From contig NW_027478715.1 of NCBI RefSeq assembly GCF_051014685.1, forward strand, positions 310,001 through 374,000: a stretch of DNA of 64,000 bases, given 5' to 3'. The translations under genes and the position numbers were made by a program. Each line of letters opens with the position of its first letter. The stretch's first letter is position 1. Origin of the DNA: Ptiloglossa arizonensis (lineage: Eukaryota > Arthropoda > Insecta > Hymenoptera > Colletidae). Of the stretch, positions 1 to 13,298 are shown one piece after another. The notes below the pieces were generated by a model, which worked only from the letters and a program-made list of their open reading frames with translations, searched no databases and had not been told where the DNA came from.

Positions 1-699
1 ACTAATTAGAACGGCCTAGGGGAAAAGCACGCACACCGTTGTAATCGGGCGAGTTTCTAGTTTCAGATACAACAGAAATTTTGCGGATTGGTCAATCCGT
101 TCGCGAGATATGGCAGTTTGGATGTAAGAAACGCTTGAGAAACTCAAAATTTTCGCAGTTCTGATGCTCGAAACGAATAACTAGAACGGCCTACGGGAAA
201 AGTACGCATACAATTGTAATCGGGCGAGTTTCTACTTTCAGATGCAACAGAAATTTTGCGGATTGGTCAATCCGTTCCCGAGATATGGCAGTTTGGAAGT
301 AAGAAACGCTTGAGAAAATCAAAATTTTCGCAGTTCTGATGCTCGAAACGAATAACTAGAACGGCCTACGGGAAAAGTGTACATAGCGTTGTAATCGGGC
401 GAGTTTCTGCTTTCAGATGCAACAGAAATTTTGCGGATTGGTCAATCCGTTCGCGAGATATGGCAGTTTGGAGGTAAGAAACGCTTGAGAAATTCAAAAT
501 TTTCGCAGTTCTGATGCTCGACAAGCATAACTAGAACGGCCCAGGGGAAAAGTACGCATACCGTTGTAATCGGGCGAGTTTCTACTTTCAGATGCAACAG
601 AAATTTTGCGGATTGGTCAATCCGTTCGCGAGATGTGGCAGTTTGGAGGTAAGGAACGCTTGATAAACTCAAAATTTTCGCAGTTCTGATGCTCGAAAC

Positions 700-2099
700 G
701 AATAACCAGAACGGCCTAGGGGAAAAGTACGCATACCGTTGTAATCGGGCGAGTTTCTACTTTCAGGTGCAACAGAAATTTTGCGGATTTGTCAATCCGT
801 TCGCGAGATGTGGCAGTTTGGAGGTAAGGAACGCTTGAGAAACTCAAAATTTTCGCAGTTCTGATGCTCGAAACGAATAACTAGAACGGCCTAGGGGAAA
901 AGTGTACATACCGTTGTAATCGGGCGAGTTTCTACTTTCAGATGCAACAGAAATTTTGCGGATTGGTCAATTCGTTCGCGAGATGTGGCAGTTTGTAGGT
1001 AAGAAACGCTTGAGAAACTCAAAATCTTCGCAGTTCTGATGCTCGAAATGAATAACTAGAACGGCCTACGGGAAAAGTGTACATACCGTTGTAATCGGGC
1101 GAGTTTCTACTTTCAGATGCAACAGAAATTTTGCGGATTGGTCAATCCGTTCGCGAGATATGGCAGTTTGGAGGTAAGAAACGCTTGAGAAACTCAGAAT
1201 TTTCGCAGTTCTAATGCTCGACAAGCATAACTAGAACGGCCTAGGGGAAAAGTACACATACCGTTGTAATCGGGCGAGTTTCTACTTTCAGATGCAACAG
1301 AAATTTTGCGGGTTGGTCAATCCGTTCGCGAGATATGGCAGTTTGGAGGTAAGAAACGCTTGAGAAACTCAGAATTTTCGCAGTTCTGATGCTCGAAACG
1401 AATAACTAGAACGGCCTACGGGAAAAGTACGCATACCGTTGTAATCGGGCGAGTTTCTACTTTCAGATGCAACTGAAATTTTGCGCATTGGTCAATCCGT
1501 TCGCGAGATATGGGAGTTTGGAGGTAAGAAACACTTGAGAAACTCAAAATTTTCGCAGTTCTGATGCTCGACAAGCATAACTAGAACGGCCTAGGGGAAA
1601 AGTACACATACCGTTGTAATCGGGCGAGTTTCTACTTTCAGATGCAACAGAAATTTTGCGGATTGGTCAATCCGTTCGCGAGATATGGCAGTTTGGAGGT
1701 AAGAAACGCTTGAGAAACTCAGAATTTTCGCAGTTCTGATGCTCGAAACGAATAACTAGAACGGCCTACGGGAAGAGTACGCATACCGTTGTAATCGGGC
1801 GAATTTCTACATTCAGATGCAACAGAAATTTTGCGGATTGGTCAATCCGTCCGCGAGATATGGCAGTTTGGATGTAAGAAACGCTTGAGAAACTCAAAAT
1901 TTTCGCAGTTCTGAGGCTCGCAACGAATAACTAGAACGGCCTACGGGAAAAGTACGCATACCGTTGTAATCGGGCGAGTTTCTACTTTCAGATGCAACAG
2001 AAATTTTGCGGATTGGTCAATCCGTTCCCGAGATATGGCAGTTTGGAAGTAAGAAACGCTTGAGAAAATCAAAATTTTCTTAGTCCTGATGCTCGAAAC
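700..2099. repeat. 8-monomer higher-order unit, copy 1
   Basis: Eight 175-bp monomers occur in a fixed order that repeats twice more downstream. Diagnostics in order: AGGTGCAAC with GGATTTGTC; GTGTACATA with CAATTCG and CAAAATCTTCG; GTGTACATA with CTAATGCTCGACAAG; TACACATA with GGGTTGG; AACTG with GCGCATTGG and ATGGGAG; TACACATA with CAGAATTTT; GAATTTCTACATTC with GGCTCGCAAC; and CCCGAG with GAAGTAAG and TTCTTAGTCCTG. The lag to copy 2 is 1,400 bp. Confidence 0.93.
1499..1515 (+). other. CENP-B-box-like 17-mer, candidate 2, best-matching variant
   Basis: GTTCGCGAGATATGGGA matches 8 of the 9 CENP-B core bases (TTCG, the central A, and GGG; only the C of CGGG is T). In ordinary monomers the same place reads GTTCGCGAGATATGGCA, which matches 7 of 9. 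The GGGAG variant recurs in a recognisable subtype that also reads AACACTTGAG instead of AACGCTTGAG, for example near 3249, 4649, 8149, 10249, 17774, 27571, 34051 and 62740. Function is inferred from motif similarity only. Confidence 0.35.
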
Positions 2100-3849
2100 G
2101 AATAACTAGAACGGCCTTGGGGAAAAGTACGCATACCGTTGTAATCGGGCGAGTTTCTACTTTCAGGTGCAACAGAAATTTTGCGGATTTGTCAATCCGT
2201 TCGCGAGATGTGGCAGTTTGGAGGTAAGGAACGCTTGAGAAACTAAAAATTTTCGCAGTTCTGATGCTCGAAACGAATAACTAGAACGGCCTAGGGGAAA
2301 AGTGTACATACCGTTGTAATCGGGCGAGTTTCTACTTTCAGATGCAACAGAAATTTTGCGGATTGGTCAATTCGTTCGCGAGATGTGGCAGTTTGTAGGT
2401 AAGAAACGCTTGAGAAACTCAAAATCTTCGCAGTTCTGATGCTCGAAATGAATAACTAGAACGGCCTACGGGAAAAGTGTACATACCGTTGTAATCGGGC
2501 GAGTTTCTACTTTCAGATGCAACAGAAATTTTGCGGATTGGTCAATCCGTTCGCGAGATATGGCAGTTTGGAGGTAAGAAACGCTTGAGAAACTCAGAAT
2601 TTTCGCAGTTCTAATGCTCGACAAGCATAACTAGAACGGCCTAGGGGAAAAGTACACATACCGTTGTAATCGGGCGAGTTTCTACTTTCAGATGCAACAG
2701 AAATTTTGCGGGTTGGTCAATCCGTTCGCGAGATATGGCAGTTTGGAGGTAAGAAACGCTTGAGAAACTCAGAATTTTCGCAGTTCTGATGCTCGAAACG
2801 AATAACTAGAACGGCCTACGGGAAAAGTACGCATACCGTTGTAATCGGGCGAGTTTCTACTTTCAGATGCAACAGAAATTTTGCGGATTGGTCAATCCGT
2901 TCGCGAGATATGGCAGTTTGGAGGTAAGAAACGCTTGAGAAACTCAGAATTTTCGCAGTTCTAATGCTCGACAAGCATAACTAGAACGGCCTAGGGGAAA
3001 AGTACACATACCGTTGTAATCGGGCGAGTTTCTACTTTCAGATGCAACAGAAATTTTGCGGGTTGGTCAATCCGTTCGCGAGATATGGCAGTTTGGAGGT
3101 AAGAAACGCTTGAGAAACTCAGAATTTTCGCAGTTCTGATGCTCGAAACGAATAACTAGAACGGCCTACGGGAAAAGTACGCATACCGTTGTAATCGGGC
3201 GAGTTTCTACTTTCAGATGCAACTGAAATTTTGCGCATTGGTCAATCCGTTCGCGAGATATGGGAGTTTGGAGGTAAGAAACACTTGAGAAACTCAAAAT
3301 TTTCGCAGTTCTGATGCTCGACAAGCATAACTAGAACGGCCTAGGGGAAAAGTACACATACCGTTGTAATCGGGCGAGTTTCTACTTTCAGATGCAACAG
3401 AAATTTTGCGGATTGGTCAATCCGTTCGCGAGATATGGCAGTTTGGAGGTAAGAAACGCTTGAGAAACTCAGAATTTTCGCAGTTCTGATGCTCGAAACG
3501 AATAACTAGAACGGCCTACGGGAAGAGTACGCATACCGTTGTAATCGGGCGAATTTCTACATTCAGATGCAACAGAAATTTTGCGGATTGGTCAATCCGT
3601 CCGCGAGATATGGCAGTTTGGATGTAAGAAACGCTTGAGAAACTCAAAATTTTCGCAGTTCTGAGGCTCGCAACGAATAACTAGAACGGCCTACGGGAAA
3701 AGTACGCATACCGTTGTAATCGGGCGAGTTTCTACTTTCAGATGCAACAGAAATTTTGCGGATTGGTCAATCCGTTCCCGAGATATGGCAGTTTGGAAGT
3801 AAGAAACGCTTGAGAAAATCAAAATTTTCTTAGTCCTGATGCTCGAAAC
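2100..3849. repeat. Higher-order unit copy 2, expanded to 10 monomers
   Basis: This copy has the same monomer order as 700-2099 with two extra monomers (2800-3149) inserted after the GGGTTGG unit. The monomer at 2800 is a hybrid. Its left part (TACGCATA) matches the unit at 3150 and its right part (AACAG, CAGAAT, CTAATGCTCGACAAG) matches the unit at 2450. The monomer at 2975 repeats the GGGTTGG unit at 2625. This is the expected footprint of an in-register two-monomer duplication. Confidence 0.93.
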
Positions 3850-5249
3850 GAATAACTAGAACGGCCTTGGGGAAAAGTACGCATACCGTTGTAATCGGGC
3901 GAGTTTCTACTTTCAGGTGCAACAGAAATTTTGCGGATTTGTCAATCCGTTCGCGAGATGTGGCAGTTTGGAGGTAAGGAACGCTTGAGAAACTAAAAAT
4001 TTTCGCAGTTCTGATGCTCGAAACGAATAACTAGAACGGCCTAGGGGAAAAGTGTACATACCGTTGTAATCGGGCGAGTTTCTACTTTCAGATGCAACAG
4101 AAATTTTGCGGATTGGTCAATTCGTTCGCGAGATGTGGCAGTTTGTAGGTAAGAAACGCTTGAGAAACTCAAAATCTTCGCAGTTCTGATGCTCGAAATG
4201 AATAACTAGAACGGCCTACGGGAAAAGTGTACATACCGTTGTAATCGGGCGAGTTTCTACTTTCAGATGCAACAGAAATTTTGCGGATTGGTCAATCCGT
4301 TCGCGAGATATGGCAGTTTGGAGGTAAGAAACGCTTGAGAAACTCAGAATTTTCGCAGTTCTAATGCTCGACAAGCATAACTAGAACGGCCTAGGGGAAA
4401 AGTACACATACCGTTGTAATCGGGCGAGTTTCTACTTTCAGATGCAACAGAAATTTTGCGGGTTGGTCAATCCGTTCGCGAGATATGGCAGTTTGGAGGT
4501 AAGAAACGCTTGAGAAACTCAGAATTTTCGCAGTTCTGATGCTCGAAACGAATAACTAGAACGGCCTACGGGAAAAGTACGCATACCGTTGTAATCGGGC
4601 GAGTTTCTACTTTCAGATGCAACTGAAATTTTGCGCATTGGTCAATCCGTTCGCGAGATATGGGAGTTTGGAGGTAAGAAACACTTGAGAAACTCAAAAT
4701 TTTCGCAGTTCTGATGCTCGACAAGCATAACTAGAACGGCCTAGGGGAAAAGTACACATACCGTTGTAATCGGGCGAGTTTCTACTTTCAGATGCAACAG
4801 AAATTTTGCGGATTGGTCAATCCGTTCGCGAGATATGGCAGTTTGGAGGTAAGAAACGCTTGAGAAACTCAGAATTTTCGCAGTTCTGATGCTCGAAACG
4901 AATAACTAGAACGGCCTACGGGAAGAGTACGCATACCGTTGTAATCGGGCGAATTTCTACATTCAGATGCAACAGAAATTTTGCGGATTGGTCAATCCGT
5001 TCGCGAGATATGGCAGTTTGGATGTAAGAAACGCTTGAGAAACTCAAAATTTTCGCAGTTCTGAGGCTCGCAGCGAATAACTAGAACGGCCTACGGGAAA
5101 AGTACGCATACCGTTGTAATCGGGCGAGTTTCTACTTTCAGATGCAACAGAAATTTTGCGGATTGGTCAATCCGTTCCCGAGATATGGCAGTTTGGAAGT
5201 AAGAAACGCTTGAGAAAATCAAAATTTTCTTAGTCCTGATGCTCGAAAC
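3850..5249. repeat. 8-monomer higher-order unit, copy 3
   Basis: The eight-monomer order of 700-2099 returns without the two extra monomers of copy 2. Shared private variants with copy 2 (CCTTGGGG in the first monomer, AACTAAAAAT at its end) show that copies 2 and 3 are closest relatives. Copy 3 differs at CCGTTCGCGAG (CCGTCCGCGAG in copies 1 and 2) and at CTCGCAGCG in its seventh monomer. Confidence 0.93.
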
Positions 5250-5774
5250 GAATAACTAGAACGGCCTTGGGGAAAAGTGTACATAGCGTTGTAATCGGGC
5301 GTGTTTCTACTTTCAGATGCAACAGAAATTTTGCGGATTGGTCAATCCGTTCGCGAGATATGGCAGTTTGGAGGTAAGAAACGCTTGAGAAACTCAAAAT
5401 ATTCGCAGTTCTGATGCTCGAAACGAATAATTAGAACGGCCTAGGGGAAAAGCACGCACACCGTTGTAATCGGGCGAGTTTCTAGTTTCAGATACAACAG
5501 AAATTTTGCGGATTGGTCAACCCGTTCGCAAGATATGGCAGGATGGAGGTAAGAAACGCTTGAGAAACGCAAAATTTTCGCAGTTCTGATGCTCGGGACG
5601 AATAACTAGAACGGCCTAGGGGAAAAGTGTACATACCGTTGTAATCGGGCGAGTTTCTACTTTCAGATGCAACAGAAATTTTGCGGATTGGTCAATCCTT
5701 TCGCGAGATATGGCAGTTTGGAGGTTAGAAACGCTAGAACAACTCAAAATTTACGCAGTTCTCATGCTCGAAAC

Positions 5775-6474
5775 GAATAACTAGAACGGCCTAGGGGAAA
5801 AGTACGCATACCGTTGTAATCGGGCGAATTTCTACATTCAGATGCAACAGAAATTTTGCGGATTGGTCAATCCGTTCGCGAGATATGGCAGTTTGGATGT
5901 AAGAAACGCTTGAGAAACTCAAAATTTTCGCAGTTCTGATGCTCGAAACGAATAACTAGAACGGCCTACGGGAAAAGTACGCATACAATTGTAATCGGGC
6001 GAGTTTCTACTTTCAGATGCAACAGAAATTTTGCGGATTGGTCAATCCGTTCCCGAGATATGGCAGTTTGGAAGTAAGAAACGCTTGAGAAAATCAAAAT
6101 GTTCGCAGTTCTGATGCTCGAAACGAATAACTAGAACGGCCTACGGGAAAAGTGTACATAGCGTTGTAATCGGGCGAGTTTCTGCTTTCAGATGCAACAG
6201 AAATTTTGCGGATTGGTCAATCCGTTCGCGAGATATGGCAGTTTGGAGGTAAGAAACGCTTGAGAAATTCAAAATTTTCGCAGTTCTGATGCTCGACAAG
6301 CATAACTAGAACGGCCCAGGGGAAAAGTACGCATACCGTTGTAATCGGGCGAGTTTCTACTTTCAGATGCAACAGAAATTTTGCGGATTGGTCAATCCGT
6401 TCGCGAGATATGGCAGTTTGGAGGTAAGAAACGCTTGAGAAACTCAAAATATTCGCAGTTCTGATGCTCGAAAC
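5775..6474. repeat. Marker cassette I (4 monomers), copy at 5.8 kb
   Basis: Four successive subtypes define the cassette: GAATTTCTACATTC; ATACAATTG with CCCGAG and GAAGTAAG; GTGTACATAGCG with TCTGCTTTC and AGAAATTC; and GACAAGCATAAC with CGGCCCAGG. The three later monomers also occur at 175-699, 5,775 bp upstream. Further complete copies start at 11025, 15749, 19074, 23797 and 28870. The spacing between copies is therefore 30, 27, 19, 27 and 29 monomers, minus small indels. Confidence 0.9.
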
Positions 6475-7687
6475 GAATAATTAGAGCGGCCTAGGGGAAA
6501 AGCACGTACACCGTTGTAATCGGGCGAGTTTCTACTTTCAGATACAACAGAAATTTTGCGGATTGGTCAATCCTTTCGCGAGATATGGCAGTTTGGAGGT
6601 AAGAAACGCTTGATAAACTCAAAATTTTCGCAGTTCTGATGCTCGAAACGAATAACCAGAACGGCCTAGGGGAAAAGTACGCATACCGTTGTAATCGGGC
6701 GAGTTTCTACTTTCAGGTGCAACAGAAATTTTGCGGATTTGTCAATCCGTTCGCGAGATGTGGCAGTTTGGAGGTAAGGAACGCTTGAGAAACTCAAAAT
6801 TTTCGCAGTTCTGATGCTCGAAACGAATAACTAGAACGGCCTAGGGGAAAAGTGTACATACCGTTGTAATCGGGCGAGTTTCTACTTTCAGATGCAACAG
6901 AAATTTTGCGGATTGGTCAATTCGTTCGCGAGATGTGGCAGTTTGTAGGTAAGAAACGCTTGAGAAACTCAAAATCTTCGCAGTTCTGATGCTCGAAATG
7001 AATAACTAGAACGGCCTACGGGAAAAGTGTACATACCGTTGTAATCGGGCGAGTTTCTACTTTCAGATGCAACAGAAATTTTGCGGATTGGTCAATCCGT
7101 TCGCGAGATATGGCAGTTTGGAGGTAAGAAACGCTTGAGAAACTCAGAATTTTCGCAGTTCTAATGCTCGACAAGCATAACTAGAACGGCCTAGGGGAAA
7201 AATACGCATACCGTTGTAATCGGGCGAGTTTCTACTTTCAGATGCAACAGAAATTTTGCGGGTTGGTCAATCCGTTCGCGAGATATGGCAGTTTGGAGGT
7301 AAGAAACGCTTGAGAAACTCAGAATTTTCGCAGTTCTGATGCTCGAAACGAATAACTAGAACGGCCTACGGGAAGAGTACGCATACCGTTGTAATCGGGC
7401 GAGTTTCTACTTTCAGATGCAACAGAAATTTTGCGGATTAGTCAACCCGTTCGCAAGATGTGGCAGTATGGAGGTAGGAAACGCTTGAGAAACGCAAAAT
7501 TTTCGCAGTTCTGATGCTCGAGACGAATAACTAGTACGGCCTGGGGGAAAAGTGCACATACCGTTGTATTCGGGCGAGTTTCTACTTTCAGATGCAACAG
7601 AAATTTTGCGGATTGGTCCATCCGTTCGCGAGACGTGGCAGTTTGGATGTAAGAAACGCTTGAGAAACTCAAAATTTTCGCAGTTCT

Positions 7688-8037
7688 AATGCTCGACAAG
7701 CATAACTAGAACGGCCTAGGGGAAAAGTACGCATACCGTTGTAATCGGGAGAGTTTCTACTTTCAGATGCAACAGAAATTTTGCGGGTTGGTCAATCCGT
7801 TCGCCAGATATGGCAGTTTGGAGGTAAGAAACGCTTGAGAAACTCAAAATTTTCGCAGTTCTAATGCTCGACAAGCATAACTAGAACGGCCTAGGGGAAA
7901 AGTACGCATACCGTTGTAATCGGGAGAGTTTCTACTTTCAGATGCAACAGAAATTTTGCGGGTTGGTCAATCCGTTCGCCAGATATGGCAGTTTGGAGGT
8001 AAGAAACGCTTGAGAAACTCAGAATTTTCGCAGTTCT
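7688..8037. repeat. Adjacent duplicated monomer with private variants
   Basis: Two neighbouring units share AATCGGGAGAGTTTC and TTCGCCAGATATGG, which I saw nowhere else together. The second ends in CAGAATTTT rather than CAAAATTTT. This is a local one-monomer duplication. Confidence 0.83.
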
Positions 8038-10324
8038 GATGCTCGAAACGAATAACTAGAACGGCCTACGGGAAAAGTACGCATACCGTTGTAATCGGGC
8101 GAGTTTCTGCTTTCAGATGCAACTGAAATTTTGCGGATTGGTCAATCCGTTCGCGAGATATGGGAGTTTGGAGGTAAGAAACACTTGAGAAACTCAAAAT
8201 TTTCGCAGTTCTGATGCTCGACAAGCATAACTAGAACGGCCTAGGGGAAAAGTACACATACCGTTGTAATCGGGCGAGTTTCTACTTTCAGATGCAACAG
8301 AAATTTTGCGGATTGGTCAATCCGTTCGCGAGATATGGCAGTTTGGAGGTAAGAAACGCTTGAGAAACTCAGAATTTTCGCAGTTCTGATGCTCGAAACG
8401 AATAACTAGAACGGCCTACGGGAAGAGTACGCATATCGTTGTAATCGGGCGAGTTTCTACTTTCAGATGCAACAGAAATTTTGCGGATTGGTCAATCCGT
8501 TCCCGAGATATGGCAGTTTGGAAGTAAGAAACGCTTGAGATAATCAAAATTTTCGCAGTTCTGATGCTCGAAACGAATAACTAGAACGGCCTAGGGGAAA
8601 AGTGTACATACCGTTGTAATCGGGCGAGTTTCTACTTTCAGATGCAACAGAAATTTTGCGGATTTGTCAATCCGTTCGCGAGATATGGCAGTTTGGAGGT
8701 AAGAAACGCTTGAGAAACTCAGAATTTTCGCAGTTCTGATGCTCGAAACGAATAACTAGAACGGCCTACGGGAAAAGTACGCATACCGTTGTAATCGGGC
8801 GAGTTTCTACTTTCAGATGCAACTGAAATTTTGCGGATTGGTCAATCCGTTCGCGAGATATGGCAGTTTGGAGGTAAGAAACACTACAGAAACTCAAAAT
8901 AATCGCAGTTCTGATGCTCGAAACGAATAATTAGAACGGCCTAGGGGAAAAGCACGCACACCGTTGTATTCGGGCGAGTTTCTACTTTCCGATGCAACAG
9001 AAATTTTGCGGATTGGTCCATCCGTTCGCGAGATATGGCAGTTTGGAGGTAAGAAACGCTTGAGAAACTCAAAATTTTCGCAGTTCTGATGCTCGAAACG
9101 AATAACTAGAACGGCCTAGGGGAAAAGTACACATACCGTTGTAATCGGGCGACTTTCTACTTTCAGATGCAACAGAAATTTTGCGGATTGGTCAATCCTT
9201 TCGCGAGATATGGCAGTTTGGAGGTTAGAAACGCTAGAACAACTCAAAATTTACGCAGTTCTCATGCTCGAAACGAATAACTAGAACGGCCTAGGGGAAA
9301 AGTACACATACCGTTGTAATCGGGCGACTTTCTACTTTCAGATGCAACAGAAATTTTGCGGATTGGTCAATCCGTTCGCGAGATATGGCAGTTTGGATGT
9401 AAGAAACGCTTGAGAAACTCAAAATTTTCGCAGTTCTGATGCACGAAACGAGTAACTAGAACGGCCTAGGGGAAAAGTACGCATACCGTTGTAATCGGGC
9501 GAGTTTCTACTTTCAGATGCAACAGAAATTTTGCCGATTGGTCAATCCGTTCGCGAGATATGGCAGTTTGGAAGTAAGAAACGCTTGAGAAACTCAAAAT
9601 ATTCGCAGTTCTGATGCTCGAAACGAATAATTAGAACGGCCTAGGGGAAAAGCACGCACACCGTTGTAATCGGGCGAGTTTCTACTTTCAGATACAACAG
9701 AAATTTTGCGGATTAGTCAACCCGTTCGCAAGATGTGGCAGTATGGAGGTAGGAAACGCTTGAGAAACGCAAAATTTTCGCAGTTCTGATGCTCGAGACG
9801 AATAACTAGTACGGCCTGGGGGAAAAGTGCACATACCGTTGTATTCGGGCGAGTTTCTACTTTCAGATGCAACAGAAATTTTGCGGATTGGTCCATCCGT
9901 TCGCGAGACGTGGCAGTTTGGATGTAAGAAACGCTTGAGAAACTCAAAATTTTCGCAGTTCTAATGCTCGACAAGCATAACTAGAACGGCCTAGGGGAAA
10001 AGTACGCATACCGTTGTAATCGGGCGAGTTTCTACTTTCAGATGCAACAGAAATTTTGCGGGTTGGTCAATCCGTTCGCGAGATATGGCAGTTTGGAGGT
10101 AAGAAACGCTTGAGAAACTCAGAATTTTCGCAGTTCTGATGCTCGAAACGAATAACTAGAACGGCCTACGGGAAAAGTACGCATACCGTTGTAATCGGGC
10201 GAGTTTCTACTTTCAGATGCAACAGAAATTTTGCGGATTGGTCAATCCGTTCGCGAGATATGGGAGTTTGGAGGTAAGAAACACTTGAGAAACTCAAAAT
10301 TTTCGCAGTTCTGATGCACGAAAC

Positions 10325-10849
10325 GAGTAACTAGAACGGCCTAGGGGAAAAGTACGCATACCGTTGTAATCGGGCGAGTTTCTACTTTCAGATGCAACAG
10401 AAATTTTGCGGATTGGTCAATCCTTTCGCGAGATATGGCCGTTTGGAGGTTAGAAACGCTAGAACAACTCAAAATTTACGCAATTCTCATGCTCGAAACG
10501 AATAACTAGAACGGCCTAGGGGAAACGTACGCATACCGTTGTAATCGGGCGAATTTCTACATTCAGATGCAACAGAAATTTTGCGGATTGGTCAATCCGT
10601 TCGCGAGATATGGCAGTTTGGATGTAAGAAACGCTTGAGAAACTCAAAATTTTCGCAGTTCTGAGGCTCGCAACGAATAACTAGAACGGCCTACGGGAAA
10701 AGTACGCATACCGTTGTAATCGGGCGAGTTTCTACTTTCAGATGCAACAGAAATTTTGCGGATTGGTCAATCCGTTCCCGAGATATGGCAGTTTGGAAGT
10801 AAGAAACGCTTGAGAAAATCAAAATTTTCTTAGTCCTGATGCTCGAAAC
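10325..10849. repeat. Marker cassette II (3 monomers), copy 1
   Basis: Three successive subtypes define this cassette. The first has ATATGGCCG with GAGGTTAG and CAATTCTCATG. The second has GGGGAAACGTACGC with CTACATTC and GGCTCGCAAC. The third has CCCGAG with GAAGTAAG and usually TTCTTAGTCC. Further copies start at 13299, 18024, 22047 and 27820. Confidence 0.88.
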
Positions 10850-11024
10850 GAATAACTAGAACGGCCTTGGGGAAAAGTGTACATACCGTTGTAATCGGGC
10901 GAGTTTCTACTTTCAGATGCAACAGAAATTTTGCGGATTGGTCAATCCTTTCGCGAGATATGGCAGTTCGGAGGTTAGAAACGCTAGAACAACTCAAAAT
11001 TTACGCAGTTCTCATGCTCGAAAC

Positions 11025-11724
11025 GAATAACTAGAACGGCCTAGGGGAAAAGTACGCATACCGTTGTAATCGGGCGAATTTCTACATTCAGATGCAACAG
11101 AAATTTTGCGGATTGGTCAATCCGTTCGCGAGATATGGCAGTTTGGATGTAAGAAACGCTTGAGAAACTCAAAATTTTCGCAGTTCTGATGGTCGAAACG
11201 AATAACTAGAACGGCCTACGGGAAAAGTAGGCATACAATTGTAATCGGGCGAGTTTCTACTTTCAGATGCAACAGAAATTTTGCGGATTGGTCAATCCGT
11301 TCCCGAGATATGGCAGTTTGGAAGTAAGAAACGCTTGAGAAAATCAAAATTTTCGCAGTTCTGATGCTCGAAACGAATAACTAGAACGGCCTACGGGAAA
11401 AGTGTACATAGCGTTGTAATCGGGCGAGTTTCTGCTTTCAGATGCAACAGAAATTTTGCGGATTGGTCAATCCGTTCGCGAGATATGGCAGTTTGGAGGT
11501 AAGAAACGCTTGAGAAATTCAAAATTTTCGCAGTTCTGATGCTCGACAAGCATAACTAGAACGGCCCAGGGGAAAAGTACGCATACCGTTGTAATCGGGC
11601 GAGTTTCTACTTTCAGATGCAACAGAAATTTTGCGGATTGGTCAATCCGTTCGCGAGATATGGCAGTTTGGATGTAAGGAACGCTTGAGAAACTCAAAAT
11701 TTTCGCAGTTCTGATGCACGAAAC
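11025..11724. repeat. Marker cassette I, copy at 11.0 kb
   Basis: It has the same four-subtype order as 5775-6474, offset 5,250 bp (30 monomers). Private differences here are GGTCGAAAC at the first monomer's end, AAGTAGGCATAC in the second, and GATGTAAGGAACG at the end. After the cassette the neighbours differ from those at 6.5 kb, so the homologous block ends here. Confidence 0.88.
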
Positions 11725-13124
11725 GAGTAACTAGAACGGCCTAGGGGAAAAGTACGCATACCGTTGTAATCGGGCGAGTTTCTACTTTCAGATGCAACAG
11801 AAATTTTGCGGATTGGTCAATCCGTTCGCGAGATATGGGAGTTTGGAGGTAAGAAACACTTGAGAAACTCAAAATTTTCGCAGTTCTGATGCTCGACAAG
11901 CATAACTAGAACGGCCTAGGGGAAAAGTACACATACCGTTGTAATCGGGCGAGTTTCTACTTTCAGATGCAACAGAAATTTTGCGGATTGGTCAATCCTT
12001 TCGCGAGATATGGCAGTTTGGAGGTTAGAAACGCTAGAACAACTCAAAATTTACGCAGTTCTCATGCTCGAAACGAATAACTAGAACGGCCTAGGGGAAA
12101 AGTACACATACCGTTGTAATCGGGCGACTTTCTACTTTCAGATGCAACTGAAATTTTGCGGATTGGTCAATCCGTTCGCGAGATATGGCAGTTTGGAGGT
12201 AAGAAACACTAGAGAAACTCAAAATATTCGCAGTTCTGATGCTCGAAACGAATAATTAGAACGGCCTAGGGGAAAAGCACGCACACCGTTGTAATCGGGC
12301 GAGTTTCTACTTTCAGATACAACAGAAATTTTGCGGATTGGTCAACCCGTTCGCAAGATATGGCAGTATGGAGGTAAGAAACGCTTGAGAAACGCAAAAT
12401 TTTCGCAGTTCTGATGCTCGAGACGAATAACTAGTACGGCCTAGGGGAAAAGTGCACATACCGTTGTAATCGGGCGACTTTCTACTTTCAGATGCAACAG
12501 AAATTTTGCGGATTGGTCAATCCGTTCGCGAGATATGGCAGTTTGGATGTAAGAAACGCTTGAGAAACTCAAAATTTTCGCAGTTCTGATGCACGAAACG
12601 AGTAACTAGAACGGCCTAGGGGAAAAGTACGCATACCGTTGTAATCGGTCGAGTTTCTACTTTCAGATGCAACAGAAATTTTGCGGATTGGTCCATCCGT
12701 TCGCGAGATATGGCAGTTTGGAGGTAAGAAACGCTTGAGAAACTCAAAATTTTCGCAGTTCTGATGCTCGACAAGCATAACTAGAACGGCCTAGGGGAAA
12801 AGTACGCATACCGTTGTAATCGGGCGAGTTTCTACTTTCAGATGCAACAGAAATTTTGCGGATTGGTCAATCCGTTCGCGAGATATGGCAGTTTGGATGT
12901 AAGGAACGCTTGAGAAACTCAAAATTTTCGCAGTTCTGATGCACGAAACGAGTAACTAGAACGGCCTAGGGGAAAAGTACGCATACCGTTGTAATCGGGC
13001 GAGTTTCTACTTTCAGATGCAACAGAAATTTTGCGGATTGGTCAATCCGTTCGCGAGATATGGGAGTTTGGAGGTAAGAAACACTTGAGAAACTCAAAAT
13101 TTTCGCAGTTCTGATGCTCGACAA

Positions 13125-13298
13125 GCATAACTAGAACGGCCTAGGGGAAAAGTACACATACCGTTGTAATCGGGCGAGTTTCTACTTTCAGATGCAACAA
13201 AATTATGCGGATTGGTCAATCCTTTCGCGAGATATGGCAGTTTGGAGGTAAGAAACGCTAGAGAAACTCAAAATTTTCGCAGTTCTGATGCTCGAAAC
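13125..13298. repeat. 174-bp monomer with AACAAAATTATGCGG
   Basis: The usual AACAGAAATTTTGCGG is replaced by AACAAAATTATGCGG, one base short. The same form occurs near 17926, 21946 and 27716. A full-length relative, AACAAAAATTATGCGG, occurs near 33664, 35067, 40310, 40665 and 41710, so the deletion arose within an older AAATTATG subtype. Confidence 0.85.
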
